Below, one piece after another: positions 1 through 7,096 of a DNA stretch of 11,673 nt (positions within the stretch are counted from its first letter, which is position 1; every line of letters begins with the position of its first letter). The notes under the pieces are model-generated. The model saw only the letters and a program-made list of their open reading frames with translations, did no database searches and was not told the DNA's origin. A program made the position numbers and the translations under genes. This DNA comes from JAAYZM01 sp964510785 (GTDB lineage: Bacteria; Actinomycetota; Actinomycetes; Actinomycetales; Cellulomonadaceae), in contig CAZECM010000094.1 of NCBI GenBank assembly GCA_964510785.1, positions 1 through 11,673 of the forward strand. Direction: 5' to 3'.

Positions 1-1
1 G

Positions 2-3000
2 GAGGACGTCATCTTCGCCGGCACCACGGGCCGCCCGCCGCTCGGCCGCGCCGAGGTCGCGCTCACGATCGACAACACGGACGGTGCGCTGCCGATCGAG
101 TACACCGAGGTCACGATCTCGCGCACGCTGTTCCGCAGCGGCGGGAGCGAGTACGCGATCAACGGGCAGTCGTGCCGGTTGCTCGACATCCAGGACCTGC
201 TCTCCGACTCGGGGCTCGGTCGGGAGATGCACGTCATCGTCGGTCAGGGCCAGCTCGACGCGATCCTGCGCGCGACCCCGGAGGAGCGCCGCGGCTTCAT
301 CGAGGAGGCCGCCGGGATCCTCAAGCACCGCAAGCGCAAGGAGAAGGCGCTCCGCAAGCTCGAGGCGGTCCAGGCCAACCTCACGCGGCTCGGGGACCTG
401 ACCGGCGAGATCCGCCGCCAGCTAGGCCCGCTCGGCAAGCAGGCCGAGGTGGCGCGCAAGGCCCAGGTGGTCCAGACCGACGCCCGCGACGCCCGCGCAC
501 GGCTCCTCGCGGACGACCTGCACCAGCTCACCGAGGCGATGGCCAAGGAGATCGCCGACGAGTCGGCCGTGCTCGCCCGCCGCGAGGAGGTGCAGGAGGC
601 GCTCGACGCCGCCCGCCGCCAGCTCGGTGCCCTCGAGCAGGAGGCCGCCCGTGCCGCCCCCGCCCTGACGGAGGCGAGCGAGACCTGGTACCGGCTCTCC
701 GCCGTGCGCGAGCGGTTGCGCTCGACGCAGATCCTCGCGGACGAGCGCCGTCGGCTGCTCGGTGCCGCACAGGCCGAGGCCATCCCGGCGAGCGATCCCC
801 AGGACCTCGACGCGCAGGCCGAGCGCGTGCGAGCGAGCCAGGCCGAGCTCGAGGCCGAGGCGGGTGCCGCACGCACCGCGCTCGAGGCCGCCGTCGCGCA
901 CCGCAGCACCTCCGAGAACGAGTCCGCGGAGGCCGAGCGCTCGCTCGCCACTGCCCTGCGGGCCGTCGCCGACCGGCGAGAGGGTCTCGCGCGCCTCGCC
1001 GGGCAGGTCGCCGCGCGCCGCAGCCGCCTCGAGGCCACGGAGGCCGAGGTGGGCCGGTTGCGGGCCACCCTCGCGGAGGCCGAGCACCGGGGCGCACGGT
1101 CCTCGCAGGACTTCGCGGCGCTCGAGACGCAGGTCGCGGGTGTCGAGGAGGGTGAGGAGGGGCTCGACAAGGCGCACGAGGAGGCCACCGAACGCGTCGA
1201 GGCGGCCAAGGCCGGGCTCACCGAGCTCGAGACCGACCTCTCCACCGCGGAGCGGGACCGTGCCACCGTCGCGGCCCGCATCGAGACGCTCGAGCTGAGC
1301 CTCACACGCAAGGACGGTGCCGGAGCCCTGCTCGGCGCGGCCGACGGCGGCACCCTCGGCTCGCTCGCCGCGCTGCTGTCCGTCTCCCCGGGCAGCGAGG
1401 AGGCGATCGCCGCGGCGCTCGGACCGGTCGCCGATGCCGTCGCGGTCGAGTCCGTCGCGGCAGCGGTCGACGCGATCCGCAGGCTCCGGGACGACGACGC
1501 GGGCCGCGCGCACCTCGTCATCCCCGCGGGCTCCGACGCCGCGGAGGTGGCCGGTCCGCTCCCCGCGGGGGCCGTCGCCGCGACGAGCCTCGTCGAGGCA
1601 CCCGCACACCTGCGTCCCACCGTGGTGGCGCTGCTCGCGGGCGTCGTCGTCGTCGACGACCTCGTCGGGGCGCAAGAGGTACTCACGGCCCGGCCCGAGC
1701 TCCTCGTCGCGACGCGTGGCGGCGACCTGCTCTCCGCGACGCGCGCCGCGGGCGGATCCGCGGGTGCACCGAGCGTGCTGCACCTGCAGGCAGCGCTCGA
1801 GGAAGCGCGAGCCGCGCACGAGGACGCCGTGGCCCGCGGTGAGCGCGCCCGCTTCGCGATGGCCGCGGCCCAGACGGAGCTCGCGGCCGCCGAGGAGGTC
1901 CACCAGGAGACGCTCTACCGCTTGCACCAGTCGGACGCCGCGCTTGCCGCCGTCGCCGAGCAGCTCGGCCAGCTCGGTGCGGCCGTGCGCGCGGCGAACG
2001 CCGAGGCGGAGCGGGCGCGGGCGTCCCTCGAGGAGGCGTCCCGCACGCTCGAGACTGACCAGGCGGAGCTCGCGGAGCTCGTCACGCGGCTCGAGGCCGC
2101 GGAGGCGGACCCGGCCGAGTCGGCCGACGTCATCGCCGGGCGCACGCAGGAGCGTGACCGGCTCGCCGAGCTCGCGGCGGCGGCGCGGTCGCGCGAGACG
2201 GAAGCGCGGCTCGCCCTGCGCACCCTCGAGGAGCGGGTGCGTGCGCTCGCGAACCGGGCCGAGTCGCTCGAGCGGGCTGCGGAGTCCGAGCGCGAGGCAC
2301 GCGAACGGGCTGCGGAGCGCGAGCTCGTGCGGGTGCGCCAGGCCGCGGTGGCCGCCGCCGTCTCCGAGGGTGCCCGGCGCGCGCTCGTGCTGATCGAGGG
2401 TTCGCTCTCGCGATCGAGCTCCGAGCGCGAGCGCGCCGAGGAGGCCCGCACCGTGCGCGAGGGCGAGCTGACCAAGGTTCGTGCCCGGGCTGACGAGCTC
2501 GCCCGCGAGATGGCACAGCTCACGGACGTGGCGCACCGCGACGAGGTCGCCCGGGCCCAGCAACAGCTCCGGCTCGAGCAGCTCCAGGACCGCTCCGTCG
2601 AGGAGCTCGGCACGGACCCGGCGGACCTGCTCGCCGAGTTCGGACCGGAGCAGCCCGTGCCCGTGAACCTGCCACCGGGGGAGGAGTTCGACACCGGCTC
2701 GCCCACGTCCGTGCCCTACGACCGTGAGGAGCAGACGAAGAGGTTGCGCGCCGCGGAGCGTGCCCTCGCCCTGCTCGGTCGGGTCAACCCGCTCGCGCTC
2801 GAGGAGTTCGCGGCGCTCGAGGAGCGCCACCAGTTCCTCACGACCCAGCTCGCGGACCTCAAGAAGACCCGGGTCGACCTGCTCGAGATCGTGCGCGAGA
2901 TCGACGAGCGCGTCGAGGTGATCTTCGCCGAGGCCTACCGGGACACCGCGGCCCAGTTCGAGCGCATCTTCCCGCGGCTCTTCCCGGGCGGCGAGGGTCG

Positions 3001-3379
3001 GCTCGTCCTGACCGAGCCCGAGAGCTGGCTCACCACGGGGATCGACGTCGAGGCGCGCCCCGCGGGCAAGAAGGTCAAGCGGCTCTCGCTGCTCTCGGGC
3101 GGCGAGCGCTCGCTCACGGCCGTCGCCATGCTCATCGCGATCTTCAAGGCCCGCCCGAGCCCGTTCTACGTCATGGACGAGGTCGAGGCGGCTCTCGACG
3201 ACGCGAACCTCGGCCGGCTGCTCGACATCTTCTCCGAGCTGCGCGAGGACTCCCAGCTCATCGTCGTCACCCACCAGAAGCGCACCATGGAGATCGCCGA
3301 CGCGCTCTACGGCGTGACGATGCGCGGCGACGGCGTGACGACCGTCGTGAGCCAGCGCATGCGCGAGGACTCGGACTAG
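2..3379 (+). CDS. smc: Chromosome segregation ATPase SMC, 5'-truncated by window edge
   Basis: SMC is the ATPase core of the bacterial condensin that organises and segregates the chromosome, normally with ScpA and ScpB. The open frame runs in from the left edge, giving 1125 residues. About 60 N-terminal residues, including the Walker A loop, lie outside, compared with a usual length near 1180. Visible in order are the N-terminal head with the Q-loop GQGQ (fragment residues 81-84), a long Ala/Glu/Arg-rich coiled coil (about 130-435), the hinge (about 440-580, Gly-rich and predicted globular), a returning coiled coil (to about 900), and the C-terminal head. The head carries the ABC signature LSGGERSL (about 1029) and Walker B with D-loop, FYVMDEVEAALDD (about 1054). 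A TTG at 179 opens an uninterrupted frame but is internal, because the upstream codons from base 2 read as conserved SMC sequence (EDVIFAGTTGRPPLG). The stop shares the tetramer CTAG with the convergent gene's stop. Identity is very secure. Confidence 0.97.
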   Translation, partial: EDVIFAGTTGRPPLGRAEVALTIDNTDGALPIEYTEVTISRTLFRSGGSEYAINGQSCRLLDIQDLLSDSGLGREMHVIVGQGQLDAILRATPEERRGFIEEAAGILKHRKRKEKALRKLEAVQANLTRLGDLTGEIRRQLGPLGKQAEVARKAQVVQTDARDARARLLADDLHQLTEAMAKEIADESAVLARREEVQEALDAARRQLGALEQEAARAAPALTEASETWYRLSAVRERLRSTQILADERRRLLGAAQAEAIPASDPQDLDAQAERVRASQAELEAEAGAARTALEAAVAHRSTSENESAEAERSLATALRAVADRREGLARLAGQVAARRSRLEATEAEVGRLRATLAEAEHRGARSSQDFAALETQVAGVEEGEEGLDKAHEEATERVEAAKAGLTELETDLSTAERDRATVAARIETLELSLTRKDGAGALLGAADGGTLGSLAALLSVSPGSEEAIAAALGPVADAVAVESVAAAVDAIRRLRDDDAGRAHLVIPAGSDAAEVAGPLPAGAVAATSLVEAPAHLRPTVVALLAGVVVVDDLVGAQEVLTARPELLVATRGGDLLSATRAAGGSAGAPSVLHLQAALEEARAAHEDAVARGERARFAMAAAQTELAAAEEVHQETLYRLHQSDAALAAVAEQLGQLGAAVRAANAEAERARASLEEASRTLETDQAELAELVTRLEAAEADPAESADVIAGRTQERDRLAELAAAARSRETEARLALRTLEERVRALANRAESLERAAESEREARERAAERELVRVRQAAVAAAVSEGARRALVLIEGSLSRSSSERERAEEARTVREGELTKVRARADELAREMAQLTDVAHRDEVARAQQQLRLEQLQDRSVEELGTDPADLLAEFGPEQPVPVNLPPGEEFDTGSPTSVPYDREEQTKRLRAAERALALLGRVNPLALEEFAALEERHQFLTTQLADLKKTRVDLLEIVREIDERVEVIFAEAYRDTAAQFERIFPRLFPGGEGRLVLTEPESWLTTGIDVEARPAGKKVKRLSLLSGGERSLTAVAMLIAIFKARPSPFYVMDEVEAALDDANLGRLLDIFSELREDSQLIVVTHQKRTMEIADALYGVTMRGDGVTTVVSQRMREDSD

Positions 3380-3674
3380 TCCAGAAGCTCTGCGGGGTCC
3401 GCAGCGCTCAGGTGGTCGATCGGCGCCGAGCCGGGACTCGTCGCCGCGAAGCTGCCGTCGTCGGACACCGCATAGATGCCCGCGGGCCCGGCCAGCGTGT
3501 TGAACGCGCCGTCGGATCGGCTCGTTGCGAAGAGGAGACAGCGCTCGCCGGGCTCGAGGATCGGTGCGCCGTGGGCACCGGGCCGGTCTGGGCTCCAGGG
3601 GCTCCCGTGCACGCGCCGAGAGCGAGTGCGGCGGCGCACGTGAACGCGGTGGTCGCTCGACTGCGAGCAAGCAT
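3376..3674 (-). pseudogene. Small lipoprotein gene, split by an apparent frameshift
   Basis: On the minus strand, the ATG ending at 3674 opens a classic lipoprotein signal peptide: positive start MLARSR, hydrophobic stretch TAFTCAAALALGAC, and a lipobox LGAC with Cys22 as the lipidation site. That frame then turns into Ser/Arg-rich low-complexity sequence. The neighbouring frame instead gives protein-like sequence (GERCLLFATSRSDGAFNTLA, then an AGPAGIYAV stretch), ending at a TAG at 3378-3376. Joining the frames near 3540-3600 needs one extra base, around the GGCCCGG run at about 3583-3589, and would give 100 codons exactly. A GGAAG ribosome site lies eight bases before the ATG, and TACGCT at 3712-3707 could be a weak -10. 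The gene is convergent with smc, and the two stops overlap at CTAG. The product would be an exported, membrane-anchored protein of unknown function. Either the gene is degraded or the draft sequence has lost a base; I cannot tell which. Confidence 0.6.
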
Positions 3675-3787
3675 GGTGGTCGCTTCCGGTCAGGACTGGT
3701 CCGGCGAGCGTAGTCCCGTGAGGTGAAGGTTGTGTGCGGGCCTCGCGGCAGGCCTCTCCCGCGGGTGCGGGCGCCCGAATCGTCACG

Positions 3788-3793
3788 GACACT
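3788..3793 (+). promoter_or_regulatory. Candidate -10 element of a leaderless transcript
   Basis: GACACT is followed by exactly six bases and then the ATG at 3800. No Shine-Dalgarno sequence lies in the usual window before that ATG. In actinobacteria a TANNNT-type -10 six or seven bases before the initiator is typical of leaderless mRNAs. The first base is G rather than T, and no convincing -35 is visible, so this is tentative. Confidence 0.35.
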
Positions 3794-3799
3794 GGTCGT

Positions 3800-4108
3800 A
3801 TGCGTGTTCTCGTGATTCCCGTCGTCGTCGCAGTGATCGTCTCCCTCCTCGTCGTCGTAGCAGCCGCCTTCGCGAGCCCCGAAGGGCAGGGGTTCCGCGC
3901 GTTCTTCCGCGACCTGCGTGCCGGCTTGTCCGACCGCTTCGGCGCCGGTCGCGCCACCCGTACCCCCGATGCCGAGCCCGTCGACACGAGCCTCGAGGAC
4001 TTCTTCGCCGCCACGGCCACCGACCAGGACGCCTACGTCGCGGCCGACGGCCTCGCGAACACCATCGAGAGCGTCGTCGACGGTGTCACGGCGCGCGCCC
4101 GCCGCTAG
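3800..4108 (+). CDS. Small single-pass membrane protein of unknown function, upstream of ftsY
   Basis: This 102-residue protein starts with one strongly hydrophobic helix (residues 2-23: valine/isoleucine/leucine run after MRVLVIP, ending AAAFA). It then has a soluble, charged tail containing FRAFFRDLRAGLSDRF and an acidic C-terminal half (EDFFAATATDQDAY), ending in the basic ARARR. The likely topology is an N-terminal anchor with a short domain, but which side it faces cannot be decided: there is no lipobox Cys and no clear signal-peptidase motif. The frame stays open back to 3734, but the ATG at 3800 places the membrane helix at the N-terminus and fits the six-base -10 spacing. It ends 37 bases before ftsY in the same direction. 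I do not recognise the family. Conservation beside ftsY in related actinobacteria would support a real gene. Confidence 0.75.
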   Translation: MRVLVIPVVVAVIVSLLVVVAAAFASPEGQGFRAFFRDLRAGLSDRFGAGRATRTPDAEPVDTSLEDFFAATATDQDAYVAADGLANTIESVVDGVTARARR

Positions 4109-4133
4109 GTCGTCCCGTCGCGCGTGAGCCTGC

Positions 4134-4139
4134 GAGACT
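4134..4139 (+). promoter_or_regulatory. Candidate -10 element directly before ftsY
   Basis: GAGACT is followed by six bases and then the GTG start of ftsY at 4146, the same geometry as before the upstream membrane-protein gene. The bases before the GTG contain no good Shine-Dalgarno match, which agrees with a leaderless ftsY message. Read-through from the upstream gene is also possible across the 37-base gap. No -35 is evident. Confidence 0.35.
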
Positions 4140-4145
4140 GAGCCG

Positions 4146-5327
4146 GTGATCGACCAGATTCCTGACCTCGTCCTGTTCGGTGTGCCGGCGCTCGTCGTCG
4201 TCGGCGCCCTCGTCGGCCTCCTCGCCCGGCGTGGCCGAGGCGGGCGGGGTGAGGGGCGCCCCGAGGCGCCCAGCACGCCGTCGACGACCTTGTCCGACGA
4301 CGATGCGCCCGCGACCGCTCCCACCGAGCTCGATGAGCCGCCGCTCGCCGCGGCCGGGCCGGCGCTCGAGACCGCGCCGCCCGCCGAGCCCGAGACGCCG
4401 GAGCCTGTCGCGGGCCGGCTGCAGCGCCTGCGCGCCCGCCTCGCCCGCTCCGGCTCCCCGCTCGGCGCGAAGCTCCTCGACGTGCTCTCGCGCGACACGC
4501 TCGGCGAGGACGAGTGGGACGAGCTCGAGGAGACGCTCCTGCTCGCCGACGTCGGCGCCGGACCCACGGGCGAGCTCGTCGACGCGCTGCGCACCGAGGT
4601 CAAGGTCGGCGCTGCGCGGGACACCGCCACGGTGCGCGCCCTGCTGCGCGAGCGGCTCGTCGAGCTCGTCGACCCCACCCTCGACCGCTCGCTGCACCTC
4701 GACGGGGCCGACGGCGCACCGGCCGTGGTGCTCGTCGTCGGCGTCAACGGCACGGGCAAGACGACGACGGTCGGCAAGCTCGCGCGCGTCCTCGTGGCCG
4801 AGGGCAAGCACGTGCTCCTGGGTGCGGCCGACACCTTCCGCGCCGCCGCGGCGGACCAGCTCGAGACGTGGGGCTCCCGGGTGGGGGTCGCCACCGTGCG
4901 CTCCGACAAGGACGGTGCCGACCCGGCCTCCGTCGCGTTCGACGCCGTGCGGCGCGGGCGCGAGGAGGAGGCCGACGTCGTGCTCGTCGACACGGCGGGC
5001 CGGCTGCAGAACAAGGCGGGGCTCATGGACGAGCTCGGCAAGATCACGCGGGTCATCTCGCGCGAGGCGCCCATCAGCGAGGTCCTGCTCGTGCTCGACG
5101 CGACCACGGGTCAGAACGGCATGAACCAGGCGCGCGTCTTCGCCGAGGTCGCGGGGGTCACCGGCATCGTGCTCACCAAGCTCGACGGGACGGCCAAGGG
5201 TGGCATCGTCGTGGCCGTGCAGCGCGAGCTCGGCGTGCCCGTGAAGCTCGTGGGCCTGGGCGAGGGCCCGGACGACCTCGCCCCCTTCGAGCCGGGCGAC
5301 TTCGTCGACGGGCTGCTCGGCGACTGA
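4146..5327 (+). CDS. ftsY: Signal recognition particle receptor FtsY
   Basis: FtsY is the membrane-bound GTPase that receives ribosome-SRP complexes and hands nascent membrane and secreted proteins to the SecYEG translocon. The 393-residue product begins with a hydrophobic helix (residues about 8-27, LVLFGVPALVVVGALVGLLA), then an acidic Pro/Ala-rich linker (about 30-90), the N domain (about 90-190) and the G domain. The GTPase motifs are complete: G1 GVNGTGKT (199-206), DTFRAAAADQL (from 229), G3 DTAGR (from 282) and G4 TKLD (344-347), followed by the conserved GTAKGG. The N-terminal transmembrane anchor is the form usual in actinobacteria, unlike the amphipathic A domain of E. coli. The GTG at 4146 is chosen because it places the membrane helix at the start. 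Its partner Ffh is encoded about 5.4 kb downstream. Confidence 0.97.
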   Translation: MIDQIPDLVLFGVPALVVVGALVGLLARRGRGGRGEGRPEAPSTPSTTLSDDDAPATAPTELDEPPLAAAGPALETAPPAEPETPEPVAGRLQRLRARLARSGSPLGAKLLDVLSRDTLGEDEWDELEETLLLADVGAGPTGELVDALRTEVKVGAARDTATVRALLRERLVELVDPTLDRSLHLDGADGAPAVVLVVGVNGTGKTTTVGKLARVLVAEGKHVLLGAADTFRAAAADQLETWGSRVGVATVRSDKDGADPASVAFDAVRRGREEEADVVLVDTAGRLQNKAGLMDELGKITRVISREAPISEVLLVLDATTGQNGMNQARVFAEVAGVTGIVLTKLDGTAKGGIVVAVQRELGVPVKLVGLGEGPDDLAPFEPGDFVDGLLGD

Positions 5328-5351
5328 GACGCCGGCGTCCGACCCGCGGAC
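5328..5351 (+). terminator. Weak hairpins just after ftsY, possible terminator or attenuating structure
   Basis: Right after the ftsY stop there is a perfect 12-base palindrome, GACGCCGGCGTC (5328-5339). It overlaps a second possible stem, GTCCG-ACCCG-CGGAC (5337-5351, five pairs, five-base loop). The two are mutually exclusive. There is no T-run behind them, so an intrinsic terminator of the standard type is not shown. The position between ftsY and a separately regulated operon makes termination plausible. Confidence 0.25.
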
Positions 5352-5389
5352 ACCTCGCGTCACGCAACGTTTACGCGGGCGGCCCGGTT

Positions 5390-5427
5390 GTCACACCGCT
5401 GTAACACGCGTGGCCGCCCACCGAAAC
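5390..5427 (+). promoter_or_regulatory. Candidate GlnR operator upstream of amtB
   Basis: Four pentamers sit exactly 11 bases apart: GTCAC (5390), GTAAC (5401), GGCCG (5412) and GAAAC (5423). The known actinobacterial GlnR box is two copies of GTnAC-n6-GAAAC, also in 11-base register, and it controls amtB-glnK-glnD in Streptomyces and relatives. Here the first, second and fourth half-sites fit well and the third does not. A TTGTCA at 5388-5393 could be a -35 overlapping the first half-site, though no -10 at the right spacing is obvious. The site lies 61 bases before the amtB start. GlnR itself is not encoded in this window. Confidence 0.45.
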
Positions 5428-5473
5428 GGCTCTCCGTGAACGTTGTCCCCGACCGGTCGAGGGGCCGGCGAGG

Positions 5474-5479
5474 GAGAGG
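5474..5479 (+). promoter_or_regulatory. Ribosome binding site of amtB
   Basis: GAGAGG, within the purine tract AGGGAGAGG, lies eight bases before the ATG at 5488. This selects that ATG over an open in-frame extension reaching back to 5443. The first residues from 5488 also match the usual Amt N-terminus leading straight into the first membrane helix. Confidence 0.7.
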
Positions 5480-5487
5480 CGATTCAT

Positions 5488-6751
5488 ATGTTGGATACCG
5501 GAGTGACCGCGTGGATGCTGACGTCAGCATCGCTCGTTCTCCTGATGACACCAGGACTTGCGTTCTTCTACGGCGGCATGGTGCGCGGCAAGTCCGTGCT
5601 GAACATGATGATGCTGTCGTTCGGCGCGATGGCCGTCGTCGGAGTGATCTACGTGTTGTGGGGCTGGTCGATGTCGTACGGCGAGTCCATCGGGGGCATC
5701 GTCGGCAACCCGTTCGACCAGTTCGGGCTCGGGGGCAGCTTCGACGAGATCGCGTATCTCGACGACGCTGAGACGATCTTCATGCCCACGATCGTCGACG
5801 TCGGCTTCCAGGCCACGTTCGCGATCATCACCGTTGCCCTGATCTCCGGCGCCCTGGCCGAGCGGATCAAGTTCTCCGCGTGGCTGATCTTCGCCGGACT
5901 GTGGGCGACGTTCAGCTACTTCCCGCTCGCCCACATGGTGTGGGGTGGCGGCCTGCTGAGCGACGAGGGACCGTTCGCGTCGATCGCCAACCCGATCGAC
6001 TTCGCGGGAGGCACGGTCGTCCATATCAACGCCGGTGTGGCGGCGCTCGTGCTGGCGCTCATCGTCGGCAAGCGCAAGGGCTTCGGCAAGGAGCCGATCC
6101 GCCCGNNNNNNNNNNGTCATGCTCGGTGCCGCCCTGCTGTGGTTCGGCGGGTTCGGGGTCAACGGCGGCTCGGCCTACGGCGCCGACGCGGCTGCTGGTC
6201 TTGCCTGGGTCAACACGACCACGGCGACCGCCGCAGCGATCGGTGGCTGGCTGCTCACCGAGCGTCTCCGGGACGGCAAGGCGACCTCGCTCGGTGCCGC
6301 GTCCGGCATCGTCGCGGGCCTCGTCGCGATCACCCCGGCAGCGGGCGACGTCTCGCCGATCGGCGCGATCCTCGTGGGTGCCGTCGCCGGTGTCCTCTCG
6401 GCCCTCGCGGTCGGGCTCAAGTACAAGTTCGGCTACGACGACTCGCTCGACGTCGTGGGCGTCCACCTCGTGGCCGGCCTGTGGGGCACGCTCGCCCTGG
6501 GTCTCGTCGCGACGGACGGCCGCGGCCTGTTCTACGGTGGTGACTTCAGCCAGCTCGCCGTCCAGGCGATCATCGTGGCCGTCGCCATCGCGTTCTCGGC
6601 GGTCGTGACCGTCATCCTGGGGCTGGCGATCAAGTACACGATCGGGTGGCGGGTCTCCGAGGAGGCCGAGGAGCGCAGCATCGACCTCGCCGAGCACGGC
6701 GAGGCCGCGTACGAGTCCATCGGTGCCCGTGTCCTTTCGGAGGTGAAGTGA
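5488..6751 (+). CDS. amtB: Ammonium transporter AmtB, interrupted by an assembly gap
   Basis: AmtB is the trimeric inner-membrane channel that takes up ammonium at low external concentration. The first 206 codons (5488-6105) and last 211 codons (6116-6748) are in different frames only because ten placeholder Ns separate them. Restoring about five residues gives roughly 422, a normal length for the family. Visible are GLAFFYGGMVRGKSVL in the first helices, IDFAGGTVVHINAG with Asp171 and pore His179 (equivalent to E. coli Asp160 and His168), VMLGAALLWFGGFGVNGGS, and the second pore histidine in VVGVHLVAGLWG (codon at 6464-6466). The cytoplasmic tail (SIDLAEHGEAAYES) matches the region where GlnK docks. 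The missing piece should be the conserved HNLPL of the PHNLP motif. It is the first gene of the amtB-glnK-glnD operon, its stop TGA sharing its final A with the glnK ATG. Confidence 0.95.
6106..6115. other. Assembly gap (10 Ns) inside amtB
   Basis: Ten Ns follow the proline codon at 6103-6105. The frame before the gap and the frame after it differ by one base, so the true missing length cannot be ten. In the family the sequence here reads P-HNLP(L/M)-V, which predicts about 15 missing bases. No pore residue is lost, so this is a sequencing artefact, not a gene disruption. Confidence 0.95.
6739..6743 (+). promoter_or_regulatory. Ribosome binding site of glnK inside the end of amtB
   Basis: GGAGG, followed by TGA, lies seven bases before the glnK ATG and within the last codons of amtB. 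Together with the TGATG stop-start overlap it implies translational coupling, as expected for a channel and its PII regulator made in proportion. Confidence 0.8.
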
Positions 6752-7092
6752 TGACGAAGCTCATCACCGCGGTGATCCAGCCGCACAAGCTCGATGATGT
6801 GAAGTCCGCGCTCGAGGCGGCGGGTGTCCGTGGCCTGACGGTGAGCGAGGCGAGCGGCTACGGCCGGCAGCGGGGCCACACCGAGGTCTACCGCGGCGCG
6901 GAGTACACCGTGGATCTCGTGCCCAAGGTCCGGGTGGACGTGCTCGTCGCGGACGAGGATGCCGCAAGCATCGCCCAGGCCGTGATCGGTGCCGCGCAGA
7001 CCGGCAAGATCGGTGACGGCAAGGTGTGGATCGTGCCCGTCGAGGACGTCGCCCGGGTCCGCACCGGCGAGCACGGGGACGAGGCGCTCTAG
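6751..7092 (+). CDS. glnK: Nitrogen regulatory protein PII (GlnK type)
   Basis: PII is a small trimer that reads 2-oxoglutarate, ATP/ADP and, through covalent modification, glutamine, then controls partners. The nearest partner is AmtB, whose pore it plugs when ammonium is plentiful. The 113 residues are the standard length. The T-loop signature is intact: GYGRQRGHTEVYRGAEYTVD, with Tyr52 equivalent to the modified Tyr51 of E. coli. The B-loop region GKIGDGKVWIVPVED (residues about 90-104) binds nucleotide. The gene overlaps amtB by one base and is followed after four bases by glnD, the enzyme expected to modify Tyr52. The linkage to amtB favours the GlnK name over GlnB. In studied actinobacteria (Corynebacterium, Streptomyces) this tyrosine is adenylylated rather than uridylylated, and the same is likely here. 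Confidence 0.96.
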   Translation: MTKLITAVIQPHKLDDVKSALEAAGVRGLTVSEASGYGRQRGHTEVYRGAEYTVDLVPKVRVDVLVADEDAASIAQAVIGAAQTGKIGDGKVWIVPVEDVARVRTGEHGDEAL

Positions 7093-7096
7093 CACC

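Noticed and set aside
3412..3726. Plus-strand open frame after smc
   Set aside because: Arg/Ala-rich, no ribosome site, antisense to the lipoprotein signal peptide, which is the better explanation of this stretch.
3734..3799. In-frame upstream extension of the small membrane protein
   Set aside because: It would add 22 residues lacking membrane or signal character before the helix; the ATG at 3800 has better promoter spacing and a typical N-terminus.
422..5107. A 1561-residue open frame on the minus strand
   Set aside because: It lies antisense to smc, the lipoprotein, the membrane protein and most of ftsY, has low-complexity Arg/Ala/Gly/Leu composition and no recognisable domain. It arises from the extreme GC content at codon positions.
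5359..5374. Second GTCAC-N6-TTTAC pair as another GlnR half-array
   Set aside because: Only two of five bases fit the second half-site and its 31-base offset does not keep the 11-base register of the downstream array.
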